A DNA stretch of 64,000 nt. It comes from an uncultured Nitrososphaera sp. (GTDB lineage: Archaea > Thermoproteota > Nitrososphaeria > Nitrososphaerales > Nitrososphaeraceae). The notes under the pieces were generated by a model. The model made no database searches. It saw only the letters and a program-made list of their open reading frames with translations, and was not told the DNA's origin. The stretch's first letter is position 1. Every line of letters starts with the position of its first letter. The stretch spans positions 1 through 64,000 of the forward strand of contig CAMLKF010000001.1 in NCBI GenBank assembly GCA_946480575.1. Reading direction: 5' to 3'. This document shows positions 33,821-43,540 of the stretch, piece by piece. Both the position numbers and the translations under genes were made by a program.

Positions 33821-35215
33821 CTACTTGAACGCCGCTTTCTTTAGGGCAGAGAGCATGGCGTTAGCCTTGTGCTCGGTTTCTGCCCATTCACGCTCAGGAT
33901 CGGAATCCATGACAATACCTGCGCCTGATTCAATGTATGCCTCATTCTTGTTCACGAACAGTGACCTTATCGTGATTGCAAAATCGCACGAGCCGTTGAA
34001 GGAGAAGTATCCTACTGCACCTGCATACGGACCTCGCAGCGTCGGCTCGAGCTCGTCTATTATCTCCATTGCGCGGACCTTTGGGGCGCCGGATACCGTG
34101 CCAGCAGGAAACACTGCTCTGAGCGCGTCATATGAATCGTAAGCTTTCTGCAGTTTTCCAGTCACGTGCGAAACGATGTGCTGGACGTGGCTGAAGCGCT
34201 TGACTGTCATGAGGTCGTTTACCCTTACCGTGCCAAACTCGCACACCCTGCCAATGTCGTTTCTTGCCAAGTCCACGAGCATCGTGTGCTCGGCAAGCTC
34301 TTTTTCGTCCTTGAGCAGGTCCTGCCGCAGCCTTTCATTCTCTTTTTCGTCTTCTACCATCGGCCTTGTCCCGGCGATGGGGAACGTTTCTACATAGCCC
34401 CTGGTGACACGCATCAGCATCTCAGGACTTGAGCCTATTATGCACTTGTCAGACATCCTGACCAGGTACATATATGGCGATGGGTTGACACCACGCAGGC
34501 TTGCGTACAAGTCTATAAGATTGCCCTTTACCGTGAACTTAATGCTCTTCGCTAGCACGACCTGAAATATATCGCCGTCGTAGATGTAGCGCTTGGCTTT
34601 TTTGACCATCCTGACAAAGCGTGCCTTTGTCATGTTTCGGCGCGGAGTTGAATATGAAAACCTCACAGACTTGGCTCTGGCGTTTGCCATCTTGCGCTCT
34701 ACCTCTTCGAGCCTTGATTTGCCGAGGAAAAAGTAGTAGGCTTGGTTCTCCTTGTGGTTATACAAGATGCCGTCCTGATAAATTCCGAATTCTAGCAGCG
34801 GAAAAGTGCTGTCCTTTTTCGTCTTGTCGGTAGGCAATCGCTCCCAGAAGCGCACTGCGTCGTAGTTGATGTATCCAACGGCGCCGCCGACATATCGAAA
34901 GCGATCGTCGCTCACCTTGGGCATCAGCTCGCGCAGCTGCGAAAGTGGCTCTGTCACCTTGGATTTCTGCACTACTTTCTTTCTGTTCTGCACAACGAAT
35001 TTCTTCGAGTCGCATCTGACCGTAATTTCAGGGTCGAAGCCTATCACTGACATTTCGGCAAGCTCTTTGGGCCCGATGAGCGACTCCAGGATGAAGACGC
35101 TGTCATAGAGCGAATAGAGTTTTTTGAAAAGCTCGAATTGGTTTTCGGATGTGGCTAGTTTCTGCATCTGCAGTTGGCTTCCCTCCAGACTGGCAAGATG
35201 GCCAAAAGTGATCAC
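33821..35215 (-). CDS. trpE: Anthranilate synthase component I
   Basis: Large subunit (464 residues), forming anthranilate from chorismate with ammonia from the TrpG glutaminase. The chorismate-binding core is C-terminal: YMYLVRMSDKCIIGSSPEML, FPIAGTRPMVEDEKENERL and GTVSGAPKVRAMEIIDELEP are diagnostic, and the N-terminal ESLIGPKELAEMSVIGFDPE carries the tryptophan-binding region. ATG 35215 gives about 30 extra N-terminal residues; an internal Met (17) could be the real start. No other trp gene adjoins it. Confidence 0.94.
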   Translation of the reverse strand: MITFGHLASLEGSQLQMQKLATSENQFELFKKLYSLYDSVFILESLIGPKELAEMSVIGFDPEITVRCDSKKFVVQNRKKVVQKSKVTEPLSQLRELMPKVSDDRFRYVGGAVGYINYDAVRFWERLPTDKTKKDSTFPLLEFGIYQDGILYNHKENQAYYFFLGKSRLEEVERKMANARAKSVRFSYSTPRRNMTKARFVRMVKKAKRYIYDGDIFQVVLAKSIKFTVKGNLIDLYASLRGVNPSPYMYLVRMSDKCIIGSSPEMLMRVTRGYVETFPIAGTRPMVEDEKENERLRQDLLKDEKELAEHTMLVDLARNDIGRVCEFGTVRVNDLMTVKRFSHVQHIVSHVTGKLQKAYDSYDALRAVFPAGTVSGAPKVRAMEIIDELEPTLRGPYAGAVGYFSFNGSCDFAITIRSLFVNKNEAYIESGAGIVMDSDPEREWAETEHKANAMLSALKKAAFK

Positions 35216-35270
35216 CTTTGCTCATGTTCTCCTAGCCTTATTGTAGGCTACCATGCGCTACAGATGTCAT

Positions 35271-36950
35271 TTAAACCTTTAGCGGGAGCGTAATCGCGCC
35301 CTGTGACGCCGACTGCACTAGCGAAGCGTATTTGGCAAGCGCGCCGGTCTTATAGTGCGGCTTGATAGGCTTCCATTTTTTCGCCCTCCTTTTTAGCTCG
35401 GCCTTTGACACCATCAGGTCTATGCTGCTCTTTATGGTGTCTATGGCTATTTTGTCGCCCTCCTTTACAAGCGCTATGGGCCCGCCTACCATTGCTTCGG
35501 GCGCGACGTGCCCTATCATGAATCCACGCGTTGCGCCGGAAAACCTGCCGTCGGTAACCATCGCCACCTTTTCGCCAAGACCCTGCCCTACGAGCGCTGC
35601 AGTCACTGCCAGCATTTCGCGCATTCCCGGGCCGCCCTTAGGCCCTTCATAGCGGATTATCACAATGTCGCTATCAACAATTTCTCGCTTTGATATTGCC
35701 TCAAAAGCCTTTTCTTCGGCATCAAATACCCGCGCGTTGCCTACGAACTCTTTGCTCTGAACGCCGGCAAGTTTCACGATCGCGCCATCTGGCGCAAGCG
35801 TGCCCCGCAGTATCTTGAGCGTCCCTTCGGCCTTTATTGGGTTATCAATGTGCTTGACTACCTTCTGGTCAGGGCTGTAGCTGAATATCATCGACTCTAG
35901 GTTCTCCTTCATGGTCCTGCCAGTCACGGTCATGACGTCGCCATGGAGAATGCCCTTCTTGAGCAGGCTCTTCATTATCACAGGCACGCCTCCAACCCTG
36001 TCAAGGTCAAGCATGACGTACATGCCGCCAGGCCGCATGTCTGCAATGTGGGGAGTGCGCTTGCGGATCCTTTCAAAGTCGTCAAGAGCGAGTTTTACGC
36101 CTACTTCCCTTGCTATTGCCAGCAGGTGGAGCACTGCGTTCGTGGAGCCGCCTATGGCGTTTGCCATCGTTATCGCGTTTTCAAACGCCTCAAATGTCAT
36201 GATGTCGCGAGGGCGAATGTTGTTTTTAAGCAGGTTCATTATGGCGTTGCCAGTGTTGTAGCACACCTCGTGCCTCTTCTCGCCCTCTGCTGGTGGAGAG
36301 GCGCTCCCTGGAAGCGACATCCCTATTGCTTCGCTTATCGACGCCATCGTGTTCGCGGTGTACATTCCTGCGCACGACCCTGCTGCAGGGCAGGCAACGT
36401 TTTCTAGGCTTGTCAACTCTTGCAAGCTCATCTTACCTGCGTCGTAGGCGCCGACAGCTTCGTAGACATCCTGTACAGTGACCTCCTTGCCGTTCCAGAC
36501 GCCCGGCATGATGGTCCCGCCATAGACAAATATCGCCGGCAGGTTGAGCCGCGCCATCGCCATGAGCGTGCCAGGCAGGCTCTTGTCGCAGCCTGATATC
36601 CCAACTATTCCATCATACTGATGAGCTCTAACCATGACTTCGATCGAGTCGGCGATTATCTCCCTGCTCACGAGCGATGCTTTCATGCCCTCGTGCCCCA
36701 TTGCAATCCCGTCTGACACGGCAATCGCTGTGAATTCCCTTGGCGTGCAACCCGCGTCCTTTACCCCGCGCTTGGCGCTCTGCGCAAGCTGGCCCAGGTG
36801 TACGTTGCAAGGAGTAGCCTCGTTGCAGGTGGAAGAAACGCCTATCAACGGCCTATCTAGGTCACTGTCCGTAAGGGCCATTGCCTTGTACATGGCCCTG
36901 TGAGGAGCCCTCGATGGCCCCTCGATCGCCTTTCTGCTTTGAAGCTCCAT
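35271..36950 (-). CDS. ilvD: Dihydroxy-acid dehydratase
   Basis: Fe-S enzyme of branched-chain amino acid synthesis (559 residues). Cluster cysteines lie in [30 protein letters not shown] and [27 protein letters not shown] and the C-terminal GRFSGATRG blocks are typical. The 55 bases to trpE contain a possible promoter, so trpE need not depend on it. Confidence 0.96.
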   Translation of the reverse strand: MELQSRKAIEGPSRAPHRAMYKAMALTDSDLDRPLIGVSSTCNEATPCNVHLGQLAQSAKRGVKDAGCTPREFTAIAVSDGIAMGHEGMKASLVSREIIADSIEVMVRAHQYDGIVGISGCDKSLPGTLMAMARLNLPAIFVYGGTIMPGVWNGKEVTVQDVYEAVGAYDAGKMSLQELTSLENVACPAAGSCAGMYTANTMASISEAIGMSLPGSASPPAEGEKRHEVCYNTGNAIMNLLKNNIRPRDIMTFEAFENAITMANAIGGSTNAVLHLLAIAREVGVKLALDDFERIRKRTPHIADMRPGGMYVMLDLDRVGGVPVIMKSLLKKGILHGDVMTVTGRTMKENLESMIFSYSPDQKVVKHIDNPIKAEGTLKILRGTLAPDGAIVKLAGVQSKEFVGNARVFDAEEKAFEAISKREIVDSDIVIIRYEGPKGGPGMREMLAVTAALVGQGLGEKVAMVTDGRFSGATRGFMIGHVAPEAMVGGPIALVKEGDKIAIDTIKSSIDLMVSKAELKRRAKKWKPIKPHYKTGALAKYASLVQSASQGAITLPLKV

Positions 36951-36993
36951 TACAATTATCTGGGCACCGAGTGCATATTTTAAGATTCGTCAG

Positions 36994-37182
36994 TCAATCG
37001 AGTGTGGCCGTTATCTTGACCGCGTCCAAGCCCTCCACCTTGAAGAGGGTCTCGCACATGCCGCACTCTGCGTTTCCGCTGGTCAGGTCCTTTGCGGGCA
37101 CTTCCTCGTTCAAGTAATCACACTTGGGGCAGCGGAAAGAGAAGCTAATGTCAAAGCTGTCAAGCTCGAATGTTTCGGCCAT
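36994..37182 (-). CDS. Small zinc-ribbon protein, 62 residues
   Basis: SFRCPKCDYLNEEV and NAECGMCETLFKV give two CxxC pairs in a single zinc ribbon; the rest is acidic. It ends 43 bases before ilvD starts. No known partner. The TATA-like TTTAAAAATTC (37213-37223) lies about 30 bases upstream of its ATG 37182. Confidence 0.7.
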   Translation of the reverse strand: MAETFELDSFDISFSFRCPKCDYLNEEVPAKDLTSGNAECGMCETLFKVEGLDAVKITATLD

Positions 37183-37288
37183 GATACGTGATAAACTCGG
37201 GAGTCTGGTGTATTTAAAAATTCGCTCTATGGACTATAATAGCAAAAAATAAACATCCAGTCCACATAAGGCATCCTCACACTCGCCA

Positions 37289-37738
37289 ATGTCTAGCAAA
37301 TCCTCCTCTTCCTGTATATTCTGCTCAATAATAGCGGGCCAGCAGCCTGGCGTCCAGGTGCACCGCGAGTCAAATGTTGTAGTTATTATGGACAAGTACC
37401 CGATCAACAAAGGGCACACGCTCGTGATACCAATAAAGCACTATGAGAATCTACTCCAGATGCCTCCTGCCGAGGTGGGCAGGCTCTACTCGCTCGTGCC
37501 AGTCATTGCCAAGGCCGTGGTCTCGGCAGTCAAGGCTGACGGCTTTAACGTAGGCCAGAACAACGGCATAGCGGCAAACCAGATAGTGCCGCACGTCCAT
37601 GTCCACATCGTGCCGCGCTTTATCAACGACAGCCCTGACGGGAAGTGGCCCGCACGCGCGGTGGCGTCACGCGAAGAGCTGGCGAAAATCGCAAACAAGA
37701 TCAAACAGGAAATTACTACTCTAGTGCCTTCAGCATAG
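37289..37738 (+). CDS. HIT family nucleotide hydrolase/transferase
   Basis: A 149-residue histidine-triad protein. CIFCSIIAGQQPG is the N-terminal zinc-type block and HVHVHIVPRF holds the HxHxH catalytic triad, whose middle histidine attacks the nucleotide alpha-phosphate. The substrate is probably AMP-lysine-type or AMP-NH2, as in Hint proteins; not decided. Its 3' end overlaps the thioredoxin remnant on the other strand by 23 bases. Confidence 0.92.
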   Translation: MSSKSSSSCIFCSIIAGQQPGVQVHRESNVVVIMDKYPINKGHTLVIPIKHYENLLQMPPAEVGRLYSLVPVIAKAVVSAVKADGFNVGQNNGIAANQIVPHVHVHIVPRFINDSPDGKWPARAVASREELAKIANKIKQEITTLVPSA

Positions 37739-38040
37739 AATCAAGATCGGCCTTGCTCACGTCAACTCCGAGCCTGCCATCGCGCCGGGCTCATATCTTG
37801 CCCTTGTCATCAAACGCTATCACGATCGGGACGGCATTTATCGAGAATCTGTCCCATAACGGATGTTCGTCCTCATTCACCAGCGCACTAAGTTTCCTGT
37901 ATTTCGATTTTGCAGACCTGAACGCCGGCCTGAACCTCTTGCAGAATGGGTACCAGTCGCCGTAAAACATCACAACGGCCTTTTGCCAAGAGCCAGTCAA
38001 ATTCTTTGGCCGTTATATGATCTATTGAAAAATTTTGTTT
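37716..38040 (-). pseudogene. Thioredoxin-fold gene remnant
   Basis: Sense in the minus strand is split. An N-terminal piece reads SIDHITAKEFDWLLAKGR, then a frameshift near 37990 leads to VVMFYGDWYPFCKRFRPAF, which is the thioredoxin active-site strand with the first Cys of CxxC changed to Tyr. The frame is open to TGA 37793-37791, after FDDKGKI, and the same frame resumes with DGRLGVDVSKADLDSMLKAL and ends at TAG 37718-37716. No start codon survives. A frameshift, a lost cysteine and an in-frame stop together show real decay. Confidence 0.75.
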
Positions 38041-38062
38041 CCTGCTTTTTTAATTCTTTGCG

Positions 38063-38173
38063 CTAGGCTTCAGGGTGTGCGTTGCAATCGGGACACTCTT
38101 CAAAGCATAACCGACCGTCATTCTCAAGTGCCAAAATCAATGCCGTTCCCTTACAGGTGTGACACACGAACAT
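38063..38173 (-). CDS. Zinc-finger microprotein, 36 residues
   Basis: ATG 38173 to TAG 38065-38063 encodes 36 residues: MFVCHTCKGTALILALEND, then CFEECPDCNAHPEA. The two pairs CHTC and CPDC with the extra Cys before them form a treble-clef-like zinc site. The short length puts it below usual gene-calling limits, but the cysteine spacing argues that it is real. An AT-rich leader lies upstream. Confidence 0.6.
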   Translation of the reverse strand: MFVCHTCKGTALILALENDGRLCFEECPDCNAHPEA

Positions 38174-38261
38174 ACCCTAGTTCACGTGCTAATATAGTGT
38201 GGCTTCCTAACATAAAGCTTTTTGGTATTTGAAAATATCGTCCATATAAAGACTTTTCACT

Positions 38262-38477
38262 TTATTTTTGCTTTGATGCCTTCTTCTCTTTCACAAGATT
38301 CTCACTAAAGACCTTCACTTCTTGCGGATTTTTCATCCTTTCTAAATAGCGTGCCATGTATTCTTCCGCCTCCTTCTTGGTCTCGAACTTGGCCTCACCG
38401 CGGAACGACCCATTCTCGTCTATAAGACTGACCGCACTCCACATCCCGTTCTTGCCAAGCCTTTTCACTACAAACAT
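38262..38477 (-). CDS. Conserved small hypothetical protein
   Basis: 71 residues, beginning MFVVKRLGKNGMWSAVSLID and ending in a lysine-rich tail (LVKEKKASKQK). The first half has an alternating strand pattern that could be a small beta domain; KKEAEEYMARYLERMKN is a helix. No family recognised. Single gene; TATA-like element in the AT-rich stretch around 38503-38512. Confidence 0.6.
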   Translation of the reverse strand: MFVVKRLGKNGMWSAVSLIDENGSFRGEAKFETKKEAEEYMARYLERMKNPQEVKVFSENLVKEKKASKQK

Positions 38478-38622
38478 CGTCCGCTATATGCTACTGCACC
38501 GCGAATATTTAAGACAGCCGTTTGTGCTCTCATTACAATTTTGATCAAAAATGTGCTGCATGCATAAGTTGAGTTCCTGCATCGGCAAATTAATTAAAAA
38601 CCTCCGGATGTTATAATGCGAA

Positions 38623-39288
38623 TTGAGCAGTAATTCTGAAGCTAGGTTTACGATAAATGTCAAGGAGGGTATAGTCGAGCTTGAAGGCAAGGAGAGCTTT
38701 GTAGACAAGCACCTTGAAAAGTTTGAAGAAATTTTCAAGATGGGAGTCAAGGAAGCAATAACCCGCGGCCTGGAGCAAAACATTGCATTCAAGGCGCAGC
38801 CTGCCCCGGCGCCGCTACTGGAGGAAATACCGCAGCAGGAGGCTTCTGCATTTGAGCACGCTCCGCGCCAGCGGCAGCAGCAAAAGGCCGCTAACGGTGT
38901 CAAGCATGCCGCACGGCCGACAGTGACAATACACCCGATACCTGTCGACCTCAAGGCTAGCGACAGTAAGATCGGCCTGAGGGAGTTTTATGCGGAAAAG
39001 AAGCCGGCCAACCACTACGAAAAGGCCACAGTGTTTGTGTTTTACCTGACAAAATTTAACAAGCAACATGAAGTCAAGTTCGGCGAAATCCTCTCATGCT
39101 ACGAGGAAGTGAACGAGAAAAAACCAAGCATCGTCGACATCGTAAAGAATTCGGTCCGCTACAAGGGGTGGCTCAAACAGGGCTCTGAGAAATTCGTGAC
39201 GCGCCTCACGATCTCTGGAGAGAACTTTGTCAAGTTCGACTTGCCTGCAAAAGGCGGTTCCAAGCCCGACCAGTCGACGCTTGCCTAG
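38623..39288 (+). CDS. Conserved hypothetical protein, thaumarchaeal type
   Basis: 221 residues from TTG 38623. The N-terminal 55 residues (FTINVKEGIVELEGKESFVD, KFEEIFKMGVKEAI) look like a small folded domain; a Gln/Pro/Ala-rich linker follows (to about 115); and the C-terminal 100 residues form a second domain, GLREFYAEKKPANHYEKATV, ILSCYEEVNEKKPSIVDIVK and SEKFVTRLTISGENFVKFDL, resembling a winged-helix-like or wHTH-associated module. Convergent with endA: the 3' ends overlap by four bases. Function unknown. Confidence 0.7.
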   Translation: MSSNSEARFTINVKEGIVELEGKESFVDKHLEKFEEIFKMGVKEAITRGLEQNIAFKAQPAPAPLLEEIPQQEASAFEHAPRQRQQQKAANGVKHAARPTVTIHPIPVDLKASDSKIGLREFYAEKKPANHYEKATVFVFYLTKFNKQHEVKFGEILSCYEEVNEKKPSIVDIVKNSVRYKGWLKQGSEKFVTRLTISGENFVKFDLPAKGGSKPDQSTLA

Positions 39289-39839
39289 GCGCGCCACCAG
39301 TCAAACCCGACGTAATCCACCTTTCTTTCCGTTACTTTCGGGAGCGCAAGGATGAACTGCTTTTTCACGGTTGTTGCAAGCCTGCCGGCGAGGACCACGC
39401 CGGTAGCAGTCAGATCGTCAGTCGCCCTGAAGACCCGCACGAGGTATGGCGCATGGTCGATACCGGGTCCCTGCTCGTAGACCGCAAAGTCGCAGCCAAA
39501 CTTGATCCCCGGCGTGACGATGTAGCCTTTGTTCCTGAGGTTCTGGAACACCAGGTACTTGGCGTCAAAGTCAACGTACTGCTTTTTGCATATTTTTCTA
39601 ATTTCATTCAAAGAGACCTGCTTGCCGTCGATGTGGAATAGCTGCAGCCTGCGCTTTTCGATAAGGTAGCACCCTTCTATCAGGTCAAGTACGAGCGGCG
39701 CGTCAAAATCGGTGCCCTTTGGCTTTGAGATGCCAAGGGGCTTGCCGTAATAGCCGCTGCCAAACAGCGCGCGTGAATCAGATATGTCCCAGATTACTAT
39801 TCTGTTTTCTATCAGCCTGCCGCTTATTACTACTACCAT
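39285..39839 (-). CDS. endA: tRNA-splicing endonuclease
   Basis: Cuts bulge-helix-bulge motifs of archaeal pre-tRNA. From ATG 39839 it has 184 residues, the length of the homotetrameric or thaumarchaeal form. GIKFGCDFAVYEQGPGIDHA carries the catalytic Tyr and His and TVKKQFILAL the catalytic Lys. The N-terminal domain has RLIENRIVIWD. Its ATG overlaps the stop of the DUF47 gene (TAATG), so it is translated after it. It is the obvious enzyme for the intron of the tRNA-Asn at 20 kb. Confidence 0.92.
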   Translation of the reverse strand: MVVVISGRLIENRIVIWDISDSRALFGSGYYGKPLGISKPKGTDFDAPLVLDLIEGCYLIEKRRLQLFHIDGKQVSLNEIRKICKKQYVDFDAKYLVFQNLRNKGYIVTPGIKFGCDFAVYEQGPGIDHAPYLVRVFRATDDLTATGVVLAGRLATTVKKQFILALPKVTERKVDYVGFDWWRA

Positions 39840-40501
39840 TACATGCTCAGTGCCAGTATTGTGAACGAGTCGGACGCTTCCTGACACTTGTCCACCATGC
39901 CCTCTATGCCCTCCACTGCATCCTTGAGAAGCAGCAGATCCTTGGTAGCGGAGAACTCGTTGAGCGCCTTGACAATGACTGCCCTGTACTTTGCGTCGAC
40001 CTGGCGCTCCATCTTTTGGACCTCTTGGGCGATGTCAATGGCGTTTGCCGGGTTGATAGAAAGTGCGCGGCCCATTTCGTTCAGCTTGAAAATCGTGTCG
40101 ACGACCATCTCGACCAGCTGCTTCATGTCGTCGTCAAAGGAGGCTTTCTTCAGTGTGGAGGCCTTCATATTTGCAAGGCGGAAGGCGACGCCGCTGATGT
40201 AGCCGGCGATGTCGTCAATGATGTATGCAGTGCGCAGGATGTCCTCTCTGTTTGCCATGAGGCTCCCGATCTCGGCTACTTCCCTGGTTATCTTTCTGCG
40301 CAGGTTCTCTACTTCTTCTTCGGTATTCCTCATGCGTTCAAGGCATTGCTGTATGTCCTTGTCGTCCCCTTTGATAAGCGAGGTGGTTAGCGTCGACAGG
40401 TCCCTTGCGGAGTTCAGAATACGGGTGATTTCGTCCTGCAAAACGGCCAGAGCCTTTCTCTTGGCTTGAACCTCCAGTTCCCCGCTGTACATCAAAACCA
40501 A
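39839..40501 (-). CDS. DUF47 (PhoU-like) protein
   Basis: 220 residues, almost all helical, in the PhoU/DUF47 superfamily (TIGR00153 type), which in other archaea associates with phosphate transporters such as Pit. LLKDAVEGIEGMVDKCQEAS and YIIDDIAGYISGVAFRLANM are the repeated helix-pair signatures. An internal Met (40492) may be the real start. No transporter adjoins it. Coupled to endA downstream by TAATG. Confidence 0.83.
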   Translation of the reverse strand: MVLMYSGELEVQAKRKALAVLQDEITRILNSARDLSTLTTSLIKGDDKDIQQCLERMRNTEEEVENLRRKITREVAEIGSLMANREDILRTAYIIDDIAGYISGVAFRLANMKASTLKKASFDDDMKQLVEMVVDTIFKLNEMGRALSINPANAIDIAQEVQKMERQVDAKYRAVIVKALNEFSATKDLLLLKDAVEGIEGMVDKCQEASDSFTILALSM

Positions 40502-40660
40502 AATACGCTGTCAGGCTAATAATTCTATCGATATTCCTCTCGGGGTTCATAATAAATCGCTTTTCTTTTTCCAAAAATTACACTCTGATGGAAGCCGCGT
40601 CTAGAGTGAATGCTCATAATGGATTGCTAGCTATTACATTTTCATTTACTACCCCAGAGA

Positions 40661-41582
40661 TTGAAGATATTCATCATAGCCACTGCTGCAGGCTGCGCCA
40701 TGGCGCTCTTGCTGCTCACCTCGCTCTGGACAGGTCCCTGGCCGCCAGCTGCCGCCGCTCTAATCTGCGGTTGCGTCGCTTTCAGGCTCGACGACATACA
40801 AGACTATTTTCTCAGGGAGGCGCAGATGGAAGTCATTAACGTCTTTGATAGAAAAGATGCCAGCCTCATGGTCGGTGTAATCGGCAACTACTTTGGAGGT
40901 GATGCAGCGCTTGTCCAGTTTGTCAGGGACAAGGCGGCAAACAATCCTTCCTTTGAAGTGGCAACCCATGGGTTGAACCATTAAGACTTTACACTCTTTG
41001 GCATAGAAGAGCATTCGACGCTTATCGAAAAAACAAGCACGAAAATGCCAGAGCTTCTTGGGATCAGGCCTGCGGTGTTTATTACCCTCTACAATGCCAT
41101 GAACAGCGACACGTTTGCGGTAGCGCGTGAAAACGGTATCAGATACATAAGCGCAAACGTAACGAGCGACCCGCCGCCCTATGATATCTATGAAGACCAG
41201 AGCCTATACCGCCTCCCCGAAATGTCCCTCATGAGAGACCTAGAGGACGGCACACGCTGGCTGAGCTTTGCACACCAAGCCGTACTTTTGCAAGCGTCGT
41301 AGACCGCCTGCAAAAGTACGGCTTTGCGGTAGTCACCGTGCACCCGCGGGACTTTGAGTTCGCGACGAACTGAATTAACATAATAAGGTCGACGCCAGAT
41401 ACACAGGAGAGCTTGAATTGCTTTTGGACAAGATTCAAAATACAGACATCAAGATCCTGACAGCAGGAGTAATATGCAGCCACGCCTTGCAACAATCCGT
41501 AAAATTGTACATGCAGACCATGCAGCAGCTTGCACCTGTAGAAAGAAAAAAGAAGAGGTCGGCAGCAGCTAAAAGCGTCTGA
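40661..41582 (+). pseudogene. Decayed polysaccharide deacetylase gene
   Basis: Reads first as a signal peptide and NodB-like start (MKIFIIATAAGCAMALLLL, then AFRLDDIQDYFL, which holds the DD pair) and NPSFEVATHGLNH; at 40982-40984 a TAA replaces the residue before DFTLFGIEEHS, in the same frame. It continues with GIRPAVFITLYNAMNSDTFA and ANVTSDPPPYDIYEDQSLYR. Near 41275 a frameshift leads to FASVVDRLQKYGFAVVTVHP and a TGA, and near 41387 another to VDARYTGELELLLDKIQNTD, ending TGA 41580-41582. At least one stop and two frameshifts: a real pseudogene of an extracellular carbohydrate esterase. Confidence 0.85.
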
Positions 41583-42453
41583 GGAATTTTGGCTTAAGCA
41601 TTTCGGGGTGCGACTTTAAGCTCCTAATCTTGGATAGCAATTGCTTCCTGTCATCAGGCATGGTCCCGCCAAGCGAGTAGACGTTTGACGCATGGTTTGC
41701 CCTGAACACCACCGGTGTCTTGGGGCTAAATTCAGACACGAGCCTCTCAAGTTCGTCCAGCACTTCAGCATCTTCAAGAAACACGAAGGGTTCGCCAAAC
41801 TTGGTCATGAACTCCTCGTATACGCCTTCTTCAAGGTACAGCGTCAGCGCGCCTACATAATCTGGCGCAGTTTCGCTGAGCACGCGCGCTGTGTGTGCGA
41901 TGTGTTCCTTGGTGTACGCCCTGCCGCCCAGCCCTAGGATTATCATACATGACAGCGTAAAGCCGTGGCTCTTGGCCTTCTGGCATGCTCGCACAATCCT
42001 CTTGTAGGTCGCACCCTTGGTCACCTTCTTGAGCACGATGTCGCTTCCGCTCTCGATCCCGACGTAAAGCATTTGGAGCCCTGCCATCCTGAGTTCTTTT
42101 AATTCATCGTCCTTCTTTTGGAGCAGGTTCTTGGGCATCGCATAGCACGACACCCTTTCAAGCCCTGGGAATTTTGAATACAGATATTTCAGGATCTGGG
42201 CCATTCTGTCGTTTGGCAGGTTGAGCGCGTCGCCGTCTGCAAGGAAAACCCTTTTTGTGTCCGGGTAGAATTTTACGGCCATGTCTATCTCGGCCTTTAT
42301 CTCGCTCCATGGCCGCTCGACATATTCCTTGGTGCGATACATGTTGCAGAAAGAGCACTTGTTGAATGAGCAGCCAAGGGTGATTTGGAATATCATAGAG
42401 CTGGCCTCGGAAGGTGGCCGGTAAAGTGGGTAATTGTATACTATTTCTTTCAA
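41569..42453 (-). CDS. Radical SAM protein
   Basis: 294 residues. QITLGCSFNKCSFCNMY holds the cluster cysteines C28, C33 and C36 (spacing four and two, as in some B12-independent radical SAM groups related to COG1032/Elp3-like proteins). YVGIESGSDIVLKKVTKGAT and SCMIILGLGGRAYTKEHIAH are the SAM-binding and TIM-barrel blocks. The substrate is unknown. The 3' end overlaps the deacetylase remnant by 14 bases. Confidence 0.88.
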   Translation of the reverse strand: MKEIVYNYPLYRPPSEASSMIFQITLGCSFNKCSFCNMYRTKEYVERPWSEIKAEIDMAVKFYPDTKRVFLADGDALNLPNDRMAQILKYLYSKFPGLERVSCYAMPKNLLQKKDDELKELRMAGLQMLYVGIESGSDIVLKKVTKGATYKRIVRACQKAKSHGFTLSCMIILGLGGRAYTKEHIAHTARVLSETAPDYVGALTLYLEEGVYEEFMTKFGEPFVFLEDAEVLDELERLVSEFSPKTPVVFRANHASNVYSLGGTMPDDRKQLLSKIRSLKSHPEMLKPKFLRRF

Positions 42454-42541
42454 ACATCCTGTACTAATCCTGAATTACTTATATTACTTCTGCTTTTGTC
42501 CCATAAAGCCTTAAAATTCTGGCAACATTACTTACTACACA

Positions 42542-43513
42542 ATGAAGGTGCATCTTGGGTTTTCTTTATCTGACCGAATCATTCTGGTCGGAGCAGTTCT
42601 GGCAAGCATGTTGTCGCTGTCATTCATGCCACTTGGCGGCAATGTGCTCACTGGAGCCTTCGCACAGAATGCAACTGAAGAGCAAAGGAGTGCAACAAGC
42701 AGCATAGCAGCAGTTCGAGCAATAGCCAACGCGCAGGACGACGAAAACGGCAATCCCGTCTGGGTACTGTCAGGCGGCGATAGTAGCATGCCAAGCGACA
42801 GGCCGACGAACGCGACAGCTACCGAGCTCAAAGGCTTGACGACGAGCACGGTCAACTATTACGGCAATGCAAGCGGCTACCTTGTCTACCCAGAGAACGG
42901 CACTGGCCTTCCCGCTGTTGTCATGATCCATGAGTGGTGGGGTCTGAACCAGAACATCAAGAACATGGCAGAGCAGCTAGCCAGGGAAGGGTACATCGTC
43001 CTGGCAGTCGACTTGTACGGCGGCGAAGTGGCAACTGAAGCCAACCGCGCAAGAGAGTTGTCTTCAGCAGTAAGAAGCAACCCGCAGGTTGCGATTGAAA
43101 ACATGCAAGCGGCAGTCCAGCACCTGTCGTCGCTTCAGAACGTTAATAGCTCTCGCATCGCGTCCTTAGGATGGTGCTTTGGCGGAGGTCAGTCTCTGCA
43201 GCTTGCTCTCAACACAGAGCAGCCGCTTGCTGCGACGGTGATATACTATGGCAACCTCGTGACTGATCAGAACGAGCTCTCTAAGATCGATTGGCCTGTC
43301 CTCGGCATATTCGGCTCGGCTGACCAATCCATTCCTGTCGATACTGTTAGGCAGTTTGAATCGGCACTTGACGCCGACAGGATCGAAAACGAGATCTACA
43401 TTTACGAAGGGGTTGGCCACGCGTTCGCAAACCCGTCAGGTGACAACTACGCACCGGAAGAAACGGCCGACGCATGGGCAAAGACGCTAGACTTTCTAAA
43501 GAGGCACGTATAG
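42542..43513 (+). CDS. Secreted dienelactone hydrolase family protein
   Basis: 323 residues. The N-terminal 42 are a signal peptide ending near AFAQNA, and about 60 Thr/Ser/Asn-rich residues follow. The alpha/beta-hydrolase domain starts near 105: IHEWWGLNQNIKNMAEQLA (130-), nucleophile elbow GWCFGG with C212 (the Cys-type nucleophile of dienelactone hydrolases), VLGIFGSADQSIPV with the acid, and GVGHAFAN with the histidine. It probably acts on esters outside the cell. T-rich TCCTTCTTTTCTTTTTTTG just after the stop is a probable terminator. Confidence 0.88.
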   Translation: MKVHLGFSLSDRIILVGAVLASMLSLSFMPLGGNVLTGAFAQNATEEQRSATSSIAAVRAIANAQDDENGNPVWVLSGGDSSMPSDRPTNATATELKGLTTSTVNYYGNASGYLVYPENGTGLPAVVMIHEWWGLNQNIKNMAEQLAREGYIVLAVDLYGGEVATEANRARELSSAVRSNPQVAIENMQAAVQHLSSLQNVNSSRIASLGWCFGGGQSLQLALNTEQPLAATVIYYGNLVTDQNELSKIDWPVLGIFGSADQSIPVDTVRQFESALDADRIENEIYIYEGVGHAFANPSGDNYAPEETADAWAKTLDFLKRHV

Positions 43514-43520
43514 CCCACTC

Positions 43521-43540
43521 TCCTTCTTTTCTTTTTTTGA
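43521..43540 (+). terminator. T-rich terminator after the dienelactone hydrolase gene
   Basis: CTCCTTCTTTTCTTTTTTTG begins eight bases after the stop. Runs of T on the sense strand are the usual archaeal terminator. No hairpin is needed. Called from base composition alone. Confidence 0.5.
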
